From positions 2,224,501 to 2,288,500 of the forward strand of contig NZ_JADNQW010000005.1 of assembly GCF_015709455.1 (NCBI RefSeq): 64,000 nt of DNA, given 5' to 3'. The stretch is from Methylosinus sp. H3A (GTDB lineage Bacteria > Pseudomonadota > Alphaproteobacteria > Rhizobiales > Beijerinckiaceae). The notes beneath the pieces are model-generated. The model saw nothing but the letters and a program-made list of their open reading frames with translations, did not search any database and was not told the origin of the DNA. Positions 8,380-16,396 of this stretch are shown piece after piece; position 1 is the stretch's first letter; each line of letters starts with the position of its first letter. Position numbers and translations under genes: made by a program.

Positions 8380-9024
8380 TCATTGACCGGACGCCGCGGC
8401 GGCCCATGCCTTCGTCGCCTGACATATTTCCATGGCCCGCTTGTAGGCTTCGCGTCTGCTGGTGCGGGCCACATAGGCCCGCTCTGCTTCGCCGAGCGCG
8501 AAGCCGCCGGCTCTTTGGGCGAACTCCAGGGCGTAGGTCACCGAAATGTCGGCCGCCGTGAACCTGTCGCCCGCGAGATAGGGCGACCGTGCGAGCTGTC
8601 TCGTCACGAGGCCCAGCCGGCTCTCGAATACGGCGAGCGCCTTGCAGGCGCCCCAGTTCTGCCGTTCTGCCTCGGGCGCGAGATTGCGGCTGACGACGAC
8701 GAAGTAGATCGAGGCGGCGAGGCCCGCTTCGCCGAGGTGAAGGAACTGTTGATAGGCGGGGAAAGCGGGATCGTGCGGGCCCGGCGCAAGGGGCGTCGGC
8801 CCGTAGCGCGCCATCAGGTACTCCATAATCGCGATCGACTCTACCATAGTAACGTCGCCATCTTGGATCGCGGGGATAAACCCGGCGGGGTTGATAGCCA
8901 GATACTCCCGGTCGTGCTCGACGCCGACCAGCAGGTCTACGGGCCTCAGCCGGTATGCGAGCCCCATTTCCTCCAGCAGCCAGACGACCCGGAATCCTCT
9001 CCCTTCGCCGAAGACCGTGATCAT
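8380..9024 (-). CDS. Glutathione S-transferase
   Basis: This 214-aa protein has the length and two-domain layout of a cytosolic glutathione S-transferase. The thioredoxin-like N domain (about residues 1-80) contains EMGLAYRLRPVDLL, FIPAIQDGDVTMVESIAIME (the cis-Pro and the ES glutathione-contact motif) and YLMARYG. The helical C domain includes LARSPYLAGDRFTAADISVT, the conserved N-capping motif. It would conjugate glutathione to electrophiles in the cytosol; the natural substrate cannot be predicted. It heads a run of small detoxification-type genes (VOC, DUF1428/MarR) that looks like cargo. Confidence 0.93.
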   Translation of the reverse strand: MITVFGEGRGFRVVWLLEEMGLAYRLRPVDLLVGVEHDREYLAINPAGFIPAIQDGDVTMVESIAIMEYLMARYGPTPLAPGPHDPAFPAYQQFLHLGEAGLAASIYFVVVSRNLAPEAERQNWGACKALAVFESRLGLVTRQLARSPYLAGDRFTAADISVTYALEFAQRAGGFALGEAERAYVARTSRREAYKRAMEICQATKAWAAAASGQ

Positions 9025-9063
9025 GCTTCACCATCCTTCATCGACGCGGTCCAATGTAAGTAT

Positions 9064-9334
9064 CCCCCGGCAAAGCCGGGGGCTTTAGGAAGTCAGCCGC
9101 TCAAAGCGGCTGAGAAGGCCGCTATCGCGGCCTACACTTTGTTCGATCTGAATCATTTGGGAAAAGCTGCGAATTCTTTCACCTTCACGCTGTCACCCCC
9201 TATCAGCTTCTTCTTCGAATCGTGGGACACGCATGTGGCACCGAATTCGACGCAGTGCCCTTCAATTGTCGCATCTGCTGCGAGGGTACTGCGGGAAACG
9301 TCAAACTCCTACTGCCACCCCGGCAGAGCCGGGG
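9064..9334. repeat. Hairpin-bounded non-coding element (PATE/MITE or structured RNA candidate)
   Basis: Three strong hairpins stand in tandem: CCCCCGGC(AAA)GCCGGGGG at 9064-9082, CAGCCGC(TCAAA)GCGGCTG at 9094-9112 and AGGCCGC(TATC)GCGGCCT at 9116-9133. A fourth with the same sequence type as the first, CCCCGGC(AGA)GCCGGGG, closes the segment at 9318-9334. No full gene lies between them; the minus strand has only a short open stretch ending KVKEFAAFPK. Matching palindromes at both ends suggest an IS200/IS605-related non-autonomous element or the RNA part of such an element. Confidence 0.5.
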
Positions 9335-9375
9335 GAACTCTCACTTCGTTTAGTGGTCCATCCACGGCGTGAGCG

Positions 9376-9855
9376 TCAGCCGCGCCGCGCGGACTCGATT
9401 GCGGCGACGTCGATTTTCTTCATATCCATCATCGCCTCGAACGCGCGTCTGGCTTCCTCGCCGCCAGCAGCCATCGCCTCCGTCAGCACGCGCGGCGTGA
9501 TTTGCCATGAGACGCCCCATCGGTCCTTGCACCAACCGCACGCACTTTCCTGGCCGCCATTGTCGATGATGGCGTTCCAGTAGCGGTCGGTCTCTTGCTG
9601 GTCGTCAGTGGCGATCTGAAACGAGAAAGCTCCGTTGTGTTTAAACGCGGGCCCGCCATTGAGTCCGAGACAAGGGACGCCGACGACTGTGAATTCGACC
9701 GTCAGCACATCGCCCGCCTTGCCTGACGGGTAGTCGCTGGGAGCATGGCGGACGGCGCTCACTGAGCTGTTAGGAAATGTCTCGGCGTAGAAGTGGGCTG
9801 CGGCCTCGGCATCCTTGTCGTACCACAGGCAGATAGTGTTCTTCGCAATTGCCAT
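9376..9855 (-). CDS. VOC-fold protein (PhnB / 3-demethylubiquinone methyltransferase-like)
   Basis: This 159-aa protein has the vicinal-oxygen-chelate fold of the PhnB-like group often annotated as 3-demethylubiquinone-9 3-methyltransferase domain proteins. Visible marks are CLWYDKDAEAAAHFYAETFP at the N terminus, VGVPCLGLNGGPAFKHNGAF in the middle and CGWCKDRWGVSWQITPRVL near the end. The group forms dimers, and the actual reaction is generally unknown. Length is normal and the frame is intact. It lies between the hairpin element and the DUF1428 gene on the same strand. Confidence 0.9.
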   Translation of the reverse strand: MAIAKNTICLWYDKDAEAAAHFYAETFPNSSVSAVRHAPSDYPSGKAGDVLTVEFTVVGVPCLGLNGGPAFKHNGAFSFQIATDDQQETDRYWNAIIDNGGQESACGWCKDRWGVSWQITPRVLTEAMAAGGEEARRAFEAMMDMKKIDVAAIESARRG

Positions 9856-9998
9856 TGCTTGTCCTATCGCTTTTAAATGCCCATTCCGGCCCCGTTTCTC
9901 GGGCAGTCGGAGGTCGGTTCGCCGTCACCCTCAGCGGGTACAAGGCGAACTCAGAATGCCCAGGTATATGGCATTCCGCCAACAATGCCGAAAAAGCC

Positions 9999-10034
9999 CG
10001 TCTACTTGGCCTTTTCGACAAGGCCAAGTAGACG
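9999..10034. repeat. Perfect 15-bp hairpin in the VOC-DUF1428 gap
   Basis: CGTCTACTTGGCCTT and its exact reverse complement flank a 6-base loop (TTCGAC). The hairpin is in a 357-bp stretch (9856-10212) between the VOC gene and the DUF1428 gene that has no other feature I can support. A short plus-strand frame runs through it. It lacks a T-run, so it is a terminator only if weakly so; a recombination or transposon end is an alternative. Confidence 0.6.
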
Positions 10035-10212
10035 CAGTGGAGCGCCAAGTCTTGGTCAGCCTTTCCGACGGCGGCTAGGGGGAAGGAGCGACGGGCGTGA
10101 TGATGCGGACTTGTCGACCATAATTCATTCGGCGGCTGACATACTGACACAGCCCCATTCGCACATGGCGTGGGAATGTCAAAAATATGCGACAAAACCT
10201 GACCCGACATCC

Positions 10213-10566
10213 TCACGCGCGATTAAGTTCAGTGAAGGTGCCGAAGATGATGCGGCGGCCATCGATGGGGAGCGAGAGACTACCGGACATACCCAGCTCC
10301 GGATGCTCGCGCATGGCGCCCATGGTTTTCTCGTGGGTTTCCTTGTCCGGCCATGTGATCCAGCCGAAGACCACGGTTTCGCCAGCTTCCAGCTTCACCG
10401 CCATGGGAAGCGAGGTAAGTTGGCCGTCCGGCACGAAATCGCCCCAGCCGTTGACAGCCTCGAGTGCGCCGCCCGCCTTGAAGAAGGCGCAGGCCCTTTC
10501 TACCCAAGCCTTGAAATCGGCCTTCTTCGCCGTGGGAACCGGCACAACCCAACCGCTGATATACAT
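10213..10566 (-). CDS. DUF1428 family protein
   Basis: This 117-aa protein matches the DUF1428 family (YbaA-like): MYISGWVVPVPTAKKADFKA at the start, then LEAVNGWGDFVPDGQLTSLP, ETVVFGWITWPDKETHEK and the C-terminal MPIDGRR-like segment LPIDGRRIIFGTF. The family adopts a dimeric ferredoxin-like (ABM-type) fold; its role is unknown. It is transcribed divergently from a MarR regulator. A perfect palindrome lies between them, so it is most likely the regulated partner of that MarR protein. Confidence 0.93.
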   Translation of the reverse strand: MYISGWVVPVPTAKKADFKAWVERACAFFKAGGALEAVNGWGDFVPDGQLTSLPMAVKLEAGETVVFGWITWPDKETHEKTMGAMREHPELGMSGSLSLPIDGRRIIFGTFTELNRA

Positions 10567-10630
10567 GAGAACTCTCCCTGTATCTCGCGGGCTCTCTCGG
10601 TTTCACGCAGAATCTTGCCCGCTCAAGAAA

Positions 10631-10646
10631 ATATTGATATCAATAT
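10631..10646. promoter_or_regulatory. MarR operator: perfect 16-bp palindrome
   Basis: ATATTGATATCAATAT is a perfect palindrome in the 102-bp gap between the divergent DUF1428 and MarR genes, 23 bp before the MarR start. Size and symmetry are typical of MarR-family operators, and the position would let one dimer repress both genes. Confidence 0.75.
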
Positions 10647-10668
10647 ATGTAGATCGAGTCAAACCACG

Positions 10669-11163
10669 ATGACCGAACCAAATGGCCCGCTCTCCCTGCA
10701 GGATGTGCTGCGTGTGCGCGATACCTGCCTGTGCTTCGCCGCGCAGCGCGCAGCACGCCGGCTTGCGCGGCGGTTCGATGCGATGTTCCGCCCGCTGGGC
10801 ATCACCAACAACCAGTTCTCGCTGATGATGCCGCTGAACGCGCCGCCCCCGATGTCGCTCGGCCAACTTTCCGAATTTCTCGGAATGGACCAGACCACCA
10901 TCAGCGCCGCGCTCAAGGGATTGGAGCGCGATGGGTTGATCGAGGTCCGTCGCGACGATCGCGATAAGCGCATCCGCCGCCCCACGCTCACTGCGAAGGG
11001 ACATGCCGTGCTCCATGCTGCGCTACCGATCTGGCGGGCGGGACACGCCAAAATCGATGCCGAACTCGCCGGTCAGGGACCGGACATCCGCAAGGCGCTC
11101 AATATCCTCAACCACCATCCGCAGCAGAAGGATATTTCCGTCGAACCCGGCACCATTGCCTGA
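10669..11163 (+). CDS. MarR-family transcriptional regulator
   Basis: This 164-aa protein is a winged-helix MarR regulator. The DNA-binding core is MSLGQLSEFLGMDQTTISAA, LKGLERDGLIEV and the wing RRDDRDKRIRRPTLTAKG, flanked by helices for dimerisation. CLCFAAQRAARRLARRFDAM near the N terminus is typical of a subgroup often next to DUF1428 or glyoxalase genes. The ATG was chosen because it directly follows the operator region and gives the normal MarR length; a longer in-frame extension upstream is not family-like. It probably represses itself and the divergent DUF1428 gene, with release by a small-molecule ligand. Confidence 0.92.
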   Translation: MTEPNGPLSLQDVLRVRDTCLCFAAQRAARRLARRFDAMFRPLGITNNQFSLMMPLNAPPPMSLGQLSEFLGMDQTTISAALKGLERDGLIEVRRDDRDKRIRRPTLTAKGHAVLHAALPIWRAGHAKIDAELAGQGPDIRKALNILNHHPQQKDISVEPGTIA

Positions 11164-11290
11164 CGCGGGACATATGGTCGCCGCATACCAAAATTTTGCA
11201 ATGGGTTGGGTCGTGCAAAAGACAAGTGCGAAAGTCGAGCGCCGCTTCGGTCCAAAGTCGCCCAGCTTCCGCGAACGTCAACTATGGGTC

Positions 11291-12883
11291 CAGGCTGTGT
11301 GAAAACCCCGTCTGATGGATTCTCTGACCGTAAACATTGCGCTAGAATCTGGCATGACGCACATTTCCGGCTCCGATCGTTCGCAATTGCTGCTCCTGCC
11401 CGAGGCGGTCGACGATTACGTCGCCGCCGACAATCCCGTTCGCTTCATCGACGCCTTCGTGGAGGCTCTGGATTTGAAGGCGGCGGGATTCGCGCGCGTC
11501 GCAGCGAAGGCGACAGGACGTCCGGGATACGCGCCGGGCGATCTCCTCAAGCTCTATATCTACGGCTATCTCAACCGTATTCAGTCGAGCCGCCGGCTCG
11601 AACGAGAGACCAATCGGAATATCGAGCTGATGTGGCTGACCGGCCGCTTGACGCCGGACTTCAAGACCATCGCCGACTTCCGACGCGACAACGGGCCAGC
11701 GATCCGCGCAGCCTGTGCGCAATTCTTGACGTTGTGCCGGCAGTTCGACTTGTTCACGCGCGCTGTCGTGGCCGTCGACGGAAGTAAGTTCAAGGCCGTC
11801 AACAACCGTGACAAGAATTTCACGGTGGCCAAGGTCGCCAACACGCCCGTTCCTTCGCAAGCCAGCACTTCCTCGCCGCTGTAATAGCCTCGATCAGCCA
11901 GCGCGGTGATTTCTTCGCATTCGATGGCGTCGCGAGCTTTGCGACCCATGGACGCCAGTTGCGCTCGATCAGTGCCGAGGTTGGTCACCTCGTGCGCGAC
12001 GATGAGATGATGCTCGGCGTCGACAGCGATTTGGACGTTGTAGCCGACGATCCCTGTGCCCTTGCCACTGGTCGCCATCGAGCGGGCGTCGGGATCGGTT
12101 AGAGAAATCTGTTTGTCGGGCGCCGCCTCCACCTGCCGTTCCATCTTCTCGAGCGACTGCATTTGCCGATGCAGGCCTGCGATCTTCTCCTTCAGGCGCG
12201 TTGCTTTGGCTTCGGCGACGTCGCTGGCCTGTCGATCCGCATGATCGAGCGCCGCCAAATAACGCGCGATGCTGGCCTCCACCTGCTCGATCCGTTTGCC
12301 CCGCGTTCCTAAGACGCTCACCTCCGTCAACGACAAGCGTGGTCTCTTCACGATCCGAGACTTCATTTATGATCCGGAAAATGACTACTATACTTGCCCG
12401 GCGGGCGAACGGCTGACCAAGGGAATCGCGCGCTCCGATCGGCATGATAATGTCGACCAATACCGCAATCTCACGTCCTGTCCGACTTGCACGCTGAAAC
12501 GCAGATGCACGCCGACCAAGTACAAGCGTCTAAAACGATGGGAGCATGAGGGCGTCCTCGACAAAATGCAGGCTGCGCTCGACCGCATGCCCGAGGCTAT
12601 GACCATCCGCCGACAGACTGTCGAGCACCCGTTCGGGACATTGAAGGCATGGATTGGCGCCACTCACTTCCTGACCCGAACCCTGGAAAAGGTCAAAACC
12701 GAGATGAGTCTTCATGTGCTCGCCTACAATATGAAGCGGATACTCGACATCTTCGGAGTCGAGCCGCTTATGAAGGCAATCGCAGCCTAATCGCGATAGC
12801 CAGGCGGCATCCCGATTCCTCGTTCGTTCAAAAGCAATAAATTCGTCACGCGTGCCTTCGAGGAGGCGTTTTCACACGGCCTC
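11291..12883 (+). mobile_element. IS1182-family element, copy 1 (inactivated)
   Basis: The left end CAGGCTGTGTGAAAAC (11291-11306) pairs with the right end GTTTTCACACGGCCTC (12868-12883), with 2 mismatches in 16. Both ends are flanked by GGTC (11287-11290 and 12884-12887), a 4-bp target duplication. The same terminal repeat borders the second copy at 17.3 kb. The element encodes one transposase, broken by an internal inversion. Confidence 0.85.
11354..12790 (+). pseudogene. IS1182-family transposase with a 467-bp internal inversion
   Basis: The plus strand encodes the N-terminal 160 residues (LLLLPEAVDDYVAADNPVRF ... AVVAVDGSKFKAVNNRDKNF) and, from 12302, the C-terminal part (RVPKTLTSVNDKRGLF ... 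TVEHPFGTLKAW). The middle (RIEQVEASIARYL ... GTGIVGYNVQIAVDAEHHLI ... TALADRGYYSGEEVLACEG) is encoded on the opposite strand between 11834 and 12300. Turning that segment round gives one stop-free frame of 478 aa, with the DDE residues in AVDG, ADRG and VEHP in the right order. Inversion is therefore the only lesion, and it looks recent. The gene is inactive as it stands. Confidence 0.88.
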
Positions 12884-12935
12884 GGTCAGAGTTCCTCGTT
12901 CGCCGTCCCCCCACGGCCGGGCGGCGCCAGGAGCA
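12884..12935. repeat. Imperfect direct repeat, copy B
   Basis: This is the second copy of the 51-bp sequence seen at 8328-8378. It begins immediately at the right target duplication of the IS1182-type element. The remaining gap up to the HxlR gene contains nothing else I can name. Confidence 0.5.
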
Positions 12936-13051
12936 AAGCGATCTCGCAAGCTGATGGCACACCACTCGCCCTTTGGTCAGACGCATCGATCAACGTTCAG
13001 GCGCAGTTCTCGGCTCAGCCTAGCCGGGGCAAGGCCCAGTCTGTGGATTCG

Positions 13052-13552
13052 CTATTTCGAGACAGTTCGATTTGGTCCACGGCGCCCGGCTCTATTGGGG
13101 ACGGGCTCCGGAGGAACGTGGCTTTGCGACTCGGCTGTGCTCCCGAGGTGGTTGGCGCGCAACTCCGCTAGCAAATTTTCGCGATCATCGGACATACGCC
13201 GTAACAGAGGCGTCGGCGCGTCGGTCTCCTCATGCTTTGTCGCCCAAAGAGCCATTTCAAAAAGTAGCGGAGCAAGATCCAATCCTTTGTCAGTCAGTCT
13301 ATAATCCACCCTGCGCGCATCGGCTGGATGGACCGACTTAGTGATGATCTGGTTTTCTTCGAGCCTCCGCAGCCGGTCCGACAAAATATTGGAAGCGATT
13401 TTCTCCTTAGCGGCGAGATAGTCCTTGAATTCGTGCCGCTGCTTGAAGAGCAGATCGCGGACGATGAGCAGCGTCCATCGGTCTCCGAAAATTTCGAGAC
13501 AGACATTCAGAGGGCAGTTCGAGCGTCGCGGCGACGTGGCGTTTCGGGTCAT
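13052..13552 (-). CDS. HxlR-family transcriptional regulator
   Basis: This 166-aa protein has the HxlR winged helix: NCPLNVCLEIFGDRWTLLIV, then RDLLFKQRHEFKDYLA, KIASNILSDRLRRLEENQII and the wing RRVDYRLTDKGLDLAPLL. The start is placed at the ATG preceding TRNATSPRRSNCPLN, giving normal length; a longer frame upstream is not family-like. The C-terminal 45 residues are an unusual basic tail. It is divergent from a membrane-protein gene, with a GCAAATTTGC palindrome between them, so it probably controls that gene and itself. HxlR proteins usually respond to reactive electrophiles or oxidants. Confidence 0.9.
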   Translation of the reverse strand: MTRNATSPRRSNCPLNVCLEIFGDRWTLLIVRDLLFKQRHEFKDYLAAKEKIASNILSDRLRRLEENQIITKSVHPADARRVDYRLTDKGLDLAPLLFEMALWATKHEETDAPTPLLRRMSDDRENLLAELRANHLGSTAESQSHVPPEPVPNRAGRRGPNRTVSK

Positions 13553-13588
13553 CCGTCCAGCTTTATGAATATTGCTTGCAAAGCACAA

Positions 13589-13598
13589 GCAAATTTGC
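13589..13598. promoter_or_regulatory. Candidate HxlR operator
   Basis: GCAAATTTGC is a perfect 10-bp palindrome in the 117-bp divergent gap, surrounded by several TTGC/GCAA half-sites (13572-13616). The clustering suggests an HxlR binding region that serves both promoters. Confidence 0.45.
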
Positions 13599-13669
13599 AA
13601 TCAGTTGCGAACTGCAATTGACTGCGTGGGATGAAACTCGCCGAGAGTGAGACTCTCGAAAGGAACATC

Positions 13670-14353
13670 ATGGAAAACATTACCTTACGCCGCATGGGTG
13701 CTGTTTGCGCTATCCTGGGAGCGATTGTAACAGGCGTTTCGAATGGTATGCACCCAGAACTCGCGGAACCGGCGGGAATCGTGAGGAACGCCGCGACCTC
13801 GTCTGGCTGGACACTCGTCCATTGGGGCCTAATCACTGGCATGGTGCTCATGCAGCTCGGATATTTGGCGCTTGCAACAACGCTTCGCATTTCCGGGTCA
13901 GATACCGCGAGCGATTGGGGATCGCTGAGCGTTCACATGCTGACTTTGGGGCTCGCTCTTTGGCTCTGCGTGTTTGCCGCTGAGGCGTCACTCACGCCGC
14001 TCGCGGAAACGACGAGAGCCGGGAGCGGCGGCGGGGCCCTCGCTCTTGCGGGTTTTGTCGAAGCTACGGCCACCGCGGCGACCTTCGTATATTGGCTTGG
14101 GGTCGCGCTGCTCGGTGGCGCACTATTCTTGTCGCAGCGCTATCCTCGCTGGATCGGGGCGACAGGTGTTGCGTTGGGCGCGTCCATATCGCTCAGCGTC
14201 GGCCTTCTCAAAGCGTTTTCGGGAGCGAGCGCCTGGACCGAGCGCTATGGTTTCCAGACACTCGCAACATTGTTTCTCCTCTGGACGCTCGCCCTCGGTC
14301 TGCTTCTTTGGCGAGAGCCGTTCCGCTACGCCCAGCCGCGAGGCGGTGAGTAG
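13670..14353 (+). CDS. Multi-pass membrane protein of unknown function
   Basis: This 227-aa hydrophobic protein has about six membrane segments, for example AVCAILGAIVTGVS, LVHWGLITGMVLMQLGYLAL, MLTLGLALWLCVFAA, FVYWLGVALLGGALFL and TLATLFLLWTLALGLLLW. The start is the ATG preceding ENITLRRMG, behind a GAAAGGAAC ribosome-binding site. I do not recognise the family; it resembles small DUF4386-like integral membrane proteins only in layout. It follows the divergent HxlR gene and precedes a MAPEG gene on the same strand, so the pair may be an HxlR-regulated operon. Confidence 0.8.
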   Translation: MENITLRRMGAVCAILGAIVTGVSNGMHPELAEPAGIVRNAATSSGWTLVHWGLITGMVLMQLGYLALATTLRISGSDTASDWGSLSVHMLTLGLALWLCVFAAEASLTPLAETTRAGSGGGALALAGFVEATATAATFVYWLGVALLGGALFLSQRYPRWIGATGVALGASISLSVGLLKAFSGASAWTERYGFQTLATLFLLWTLALGLLLWREPFRYAQPRGGE

Positions 14354-14386
14354 CATTCACGCGACATGGCGGGAGGGAAGGAGAGC

Positions 14387-14920
14387 ATGATGTCGGGCAG
14401 AAAAGACTTTGAGCGTCCGAGCCTGCGCGAATATCTCGCCATCGCGATCGTCATCGCGGCAGGCGTCGTCCTCGTCAGGTGGGCTTCCACTCTGGCGCCA
14501 ACGCCGGCCGAACCGCGAGAAATCGTTGTTCCTATGACCGCGATGTTCGCTCTGACCGGCGCAGTCTGGCTGCTCATGGTGATCTCCCGCAATGTCGCCG
14601 TGCTGCTGGGAGCCGCGTCGGTGAAATATTTCCGAGACTACGGCGACGGCGCGCCGGACGAATGGATCGAGCGCCCGGCTCGGGCCTTCGACAACCTGAT
14701 GCAGGCGCCAACGCTCTTCTACGTCGTGGCGCTCCTCACGATCGCTCTTCACGGTGTCGACACCTCCCAAGTCTCTCTTGCATGGATCTATGTGGCGAGC
14801 CGAGTCGTTCACGCGACGATCTACGTCGTCTTCAATTACGTACCGCTTCGTTTCGCGTCCTATGCTGTGAGCTGCATTACGCTTGCAGTCATGTGGGCGC
14901 GACTTGCACTGAGCTTTTAG
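14387..14920 (+). CDS. MAPEG-family membrane protein
   Basis: This 177-aa protein matches the MAPEG superfamily (membrane-associated proteins in eicosanoid and glutathione metabolism). The diagnostic block is RPARAFDNLMQAPTLFYVVA, followed by DTSQVSLAWIYVASRVVHAT. Four membrane segments are visible. Bacterial members are of unknown substrate, but some are glutathione-dependent. The start is the ATG just after AAGGAGAGC; an ATG 21 bp upstream lacks such a site. It is followed within 25 bp by a strong terminator, so it ends this cargo operon. Confidence 0.88.
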   Translation: MMSGRKDFERPSLREYLAIAIVIAAGVVLVRWASTLAPTPAEPREIVVPMTAMFALTGAVWLLMVISRNVAVLLGAASVKYFRDYGDGAPDEWIERPARAFDNLMQAPTLFYVVALLTIALHGVDTSQVSLAWIYVASRVVHATIYVVFNYVPLRFASYAVSCITLAVMWARLALSF

Positions 14921-14944
14921 AGTCGCTCCTTGGATGGGAAAACG

Positions 14945-14968
14945 AATGACCACAATGGGTCATTTTTT
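14945..14968 (+). terminator. Rho-independent terminator after the MAPEG gene
   Basis: AATGACC and GGTCATT form a perfect 7-bp stem around a 6-base loop, followed by a run of six T residues. It lies 25 bp past the MAPEG stop codon. Confidence 0.85.
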
Positions 14969-15007
14969 CGCTTTCGTGGAGCCAAAGCGCGCTCGGTTGC
15001 AAGGCAC

Positions 15008-15032
15008 GCGCCCCGCCGGGAAGGCGGGGCGC
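15008..15032 (-). terminator. GC-rich hairpin after the second DUF736 gene
   Basis: GCGCCCCGCC and GGCGGGGCGC form a perfect 10-bp stem with a 5-base loop, 9 bp past the DUF736 stop. There is no T-run on that strand, so it would be a weak or factor-assisted terminator or an mRNA-stabilising end. Confidence 0.5.
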
Positions 15033-15040
15033 GATATCGG

Positions 15041-15367
15041 TCAATCGCCGTTGCGGCGGCTCGGGCGGGACCAGATCAGGCTGTAGCCTTCGCCGCTCTC
15101 GTCGTCGAAAAGGTTGGCGAAGATCGGGGCGGTGAAGCTCGGATCATCGAGCTTGAGGCCGAGATAATCGCGACCCTCGTTGGAGCGCTTGGACCAGGCG
15201 GCGCCGATCTCGGCGCGGCCCACGTAGACACGGTGGCTCGGCGCATTCTCGCCGGAGCGGCTCGTTTCGGGGACGATGCGAACGTTTTTCGCTTGGACGG
15301 AAAGGGTGACGATTTCGCCGGTGAACTCGTTGTTGCCGGTCTTCTTGAAGGTGCCGATGGTCGCCAT
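15041..15367 (-). CDS. DUF736 family protein, second copy
   Basis: This 108-aa protein begins MATIGTFKKTGNNEFTGEIV, the classic DUF736 N terminus, and ends with PIFANLFDDESGEGYSLIWS. The ATG follows an AGGAG box in the usual position, which fixes the start. A longer upstream frame exists but has no family similarity. It is the canonical ICE copy, and marks the return of backbone genes after the first cargo block. Function is unknown. The 588 bp upstream (15368-15955) contain only weak antisense frames and nothing I can support. Confidence 0.92.
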   Translation of the reverse strand: MATIGTFKKTGNNEFTGEIVTLSVQAKNVRIVPETSRSGENAPSHRVYVGRAEIGAAWSKRSNEGRDYLGLKLDDPSFTAPIFANLFDDESGEGYSLIWSRPSRRNGD

Positions 15368-15955
15368 TTTAAATTCTCCTCGATCTGAAGTTCCGAGCCC
15401 GCGCCATTGCGGCCTCGATGGCGATCGAAGGGCCGGAGGCGATCGACGCGGCATCGCTCGCGACCGCAGCGTCAGCGGAGGATGGCGCGAGAGCGACTTT
15501 GTTGTTTCGCGAGGAATGACGGCGCAGCCGTCAGGGGAAGAAAGTCGATCGGCGCCATTGCCGCATAGGCGATCGAGGCGCAGCCGGCCTTCGGCCAGAT
15601 CCGCCCATCAAAGAGGCCGTTATGGAGCGCTTGGCCCGACGGGGATCGGGGAGAATTCGGCGACGGCGTACGACCGTAAAGATTCGGCGACGAGTGCCGA
15701 CGATGATGACCATCCTCTGTCCGGCTATAAAATTTCGTCGTCGCTTTCGAGCCGCATATCGAAATGCCTCCCTCGCCGTTGATTGTCGGACGACCATGAG
15801 ATCGCTCTCGCCAAAGGATTTCTTCGAGGAGCATCACGGTTTCGACTGGCTCGTCACGACGATTCGAATTCGCCGCCATCATAGCCGTCGTGTCACGACG
15901 ATGAACTCGGAGGGTCGCAGATCGACATCCGCCGGTTGGAGCTGCCGCAACTGCA

Positions 15956-16396
15956 TCAGGCCCGGACAAGACGCGCTTCGTCCCGCCCCGGCGGGGTCGC
16001 TCCAGTGATGCGGATCAAAGCGGTTACCCCAACTGCGACCGCGCCGACGAGCGAAAAGATCATCTGCCATGTCGCCGACGGCATAGCCATCTGGGCAATT
16101 CCGTGCGTGGCGTAATAGCCGGCGACCGTCGCCGGCGCAGCATAGACGAGTACGATGGCGAGCCGGAGCCAGGTCCAGGGAACGAAAGCGAGCGCCAATT
16201 GCCCGACGCCAAACGTCACGCCTGCGGTGATGACGCCAACGACGGCACCGCCGATCCAGCCGGCGCCCGTGTGAAAAGCCCAGACGCCTACCGTCAGGCC
16301 GGCATAGAAGGGGAGCGCGAAGACGGCAAGCGTGAACAGCAGCCAGCAGAAAAAGCCGATGCCGGCGATCACGAGCAGAGGTCCGAAGATGATCAT
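15956..16396 (-). CDS. Small multi-pass membrane protein (ICE backbone)
   Basis: This 146-aa protein has four to five hydrophobic segments, including MIIFGPLLVIAGIGFFCWLL, FALPFYAGLTVGVWAF, WIGGAVVGVITAGVTFGVGQ, LAIVLVYAAPATVAGYYA and QMIFSLVGAVAVGVTALI. The Gly/Ala-rich pattern is that of the small inner-membrane proteins commonly found near DUF736 in alphaproteobacterial ICEs. The start was chosen at the ATG preceding IIFGPLLV because this opens the first membrane helix. No functional motif is visible, and a link to the transfer machinery is only a guess from position. Confidence 0.75.
   Translation of the reverse strand: MIIFGPLLVIAGIGFFCWLLFTLAVFALPFYAGLTVGVWAFHTGAGWIGGAVVGVITAGVTFGVGQLALAFVPWTWLRLAIVLVYAAPATVAGYYATHGIAQMAMPSATWQMIFSLVGAVAVGVTALIRITGATPPGRDEARLVRA

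Noticed and set aside
9064..9133. Possible CRISPR array from the three tandem hairpins
   Set aside because: The hairpins differ in sequence and spacing; there are no equal repeats and spacers and no cas genes in the window.
8383..9372. A 329-codon plus-strand frame across the GST gene and hairpin element
   Set aside because: It is antisense to a complete GST and runs through hairpins; composition is non-protein-like.
9877..10668. Extension of the MarR frame about 790 bp upstream
   Set aside because: The extension passes through the DUF1428 gene on the other strand and the operator; MarR proteins start where the operator ends.
15472..15969. A 165-codon minus-strand frame between DUF736 and the membrane-protein gene
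   Set aside because: Low-complexity, Arg/Ser/Pro-rich and without a ribosome-binding site; no family similarity.
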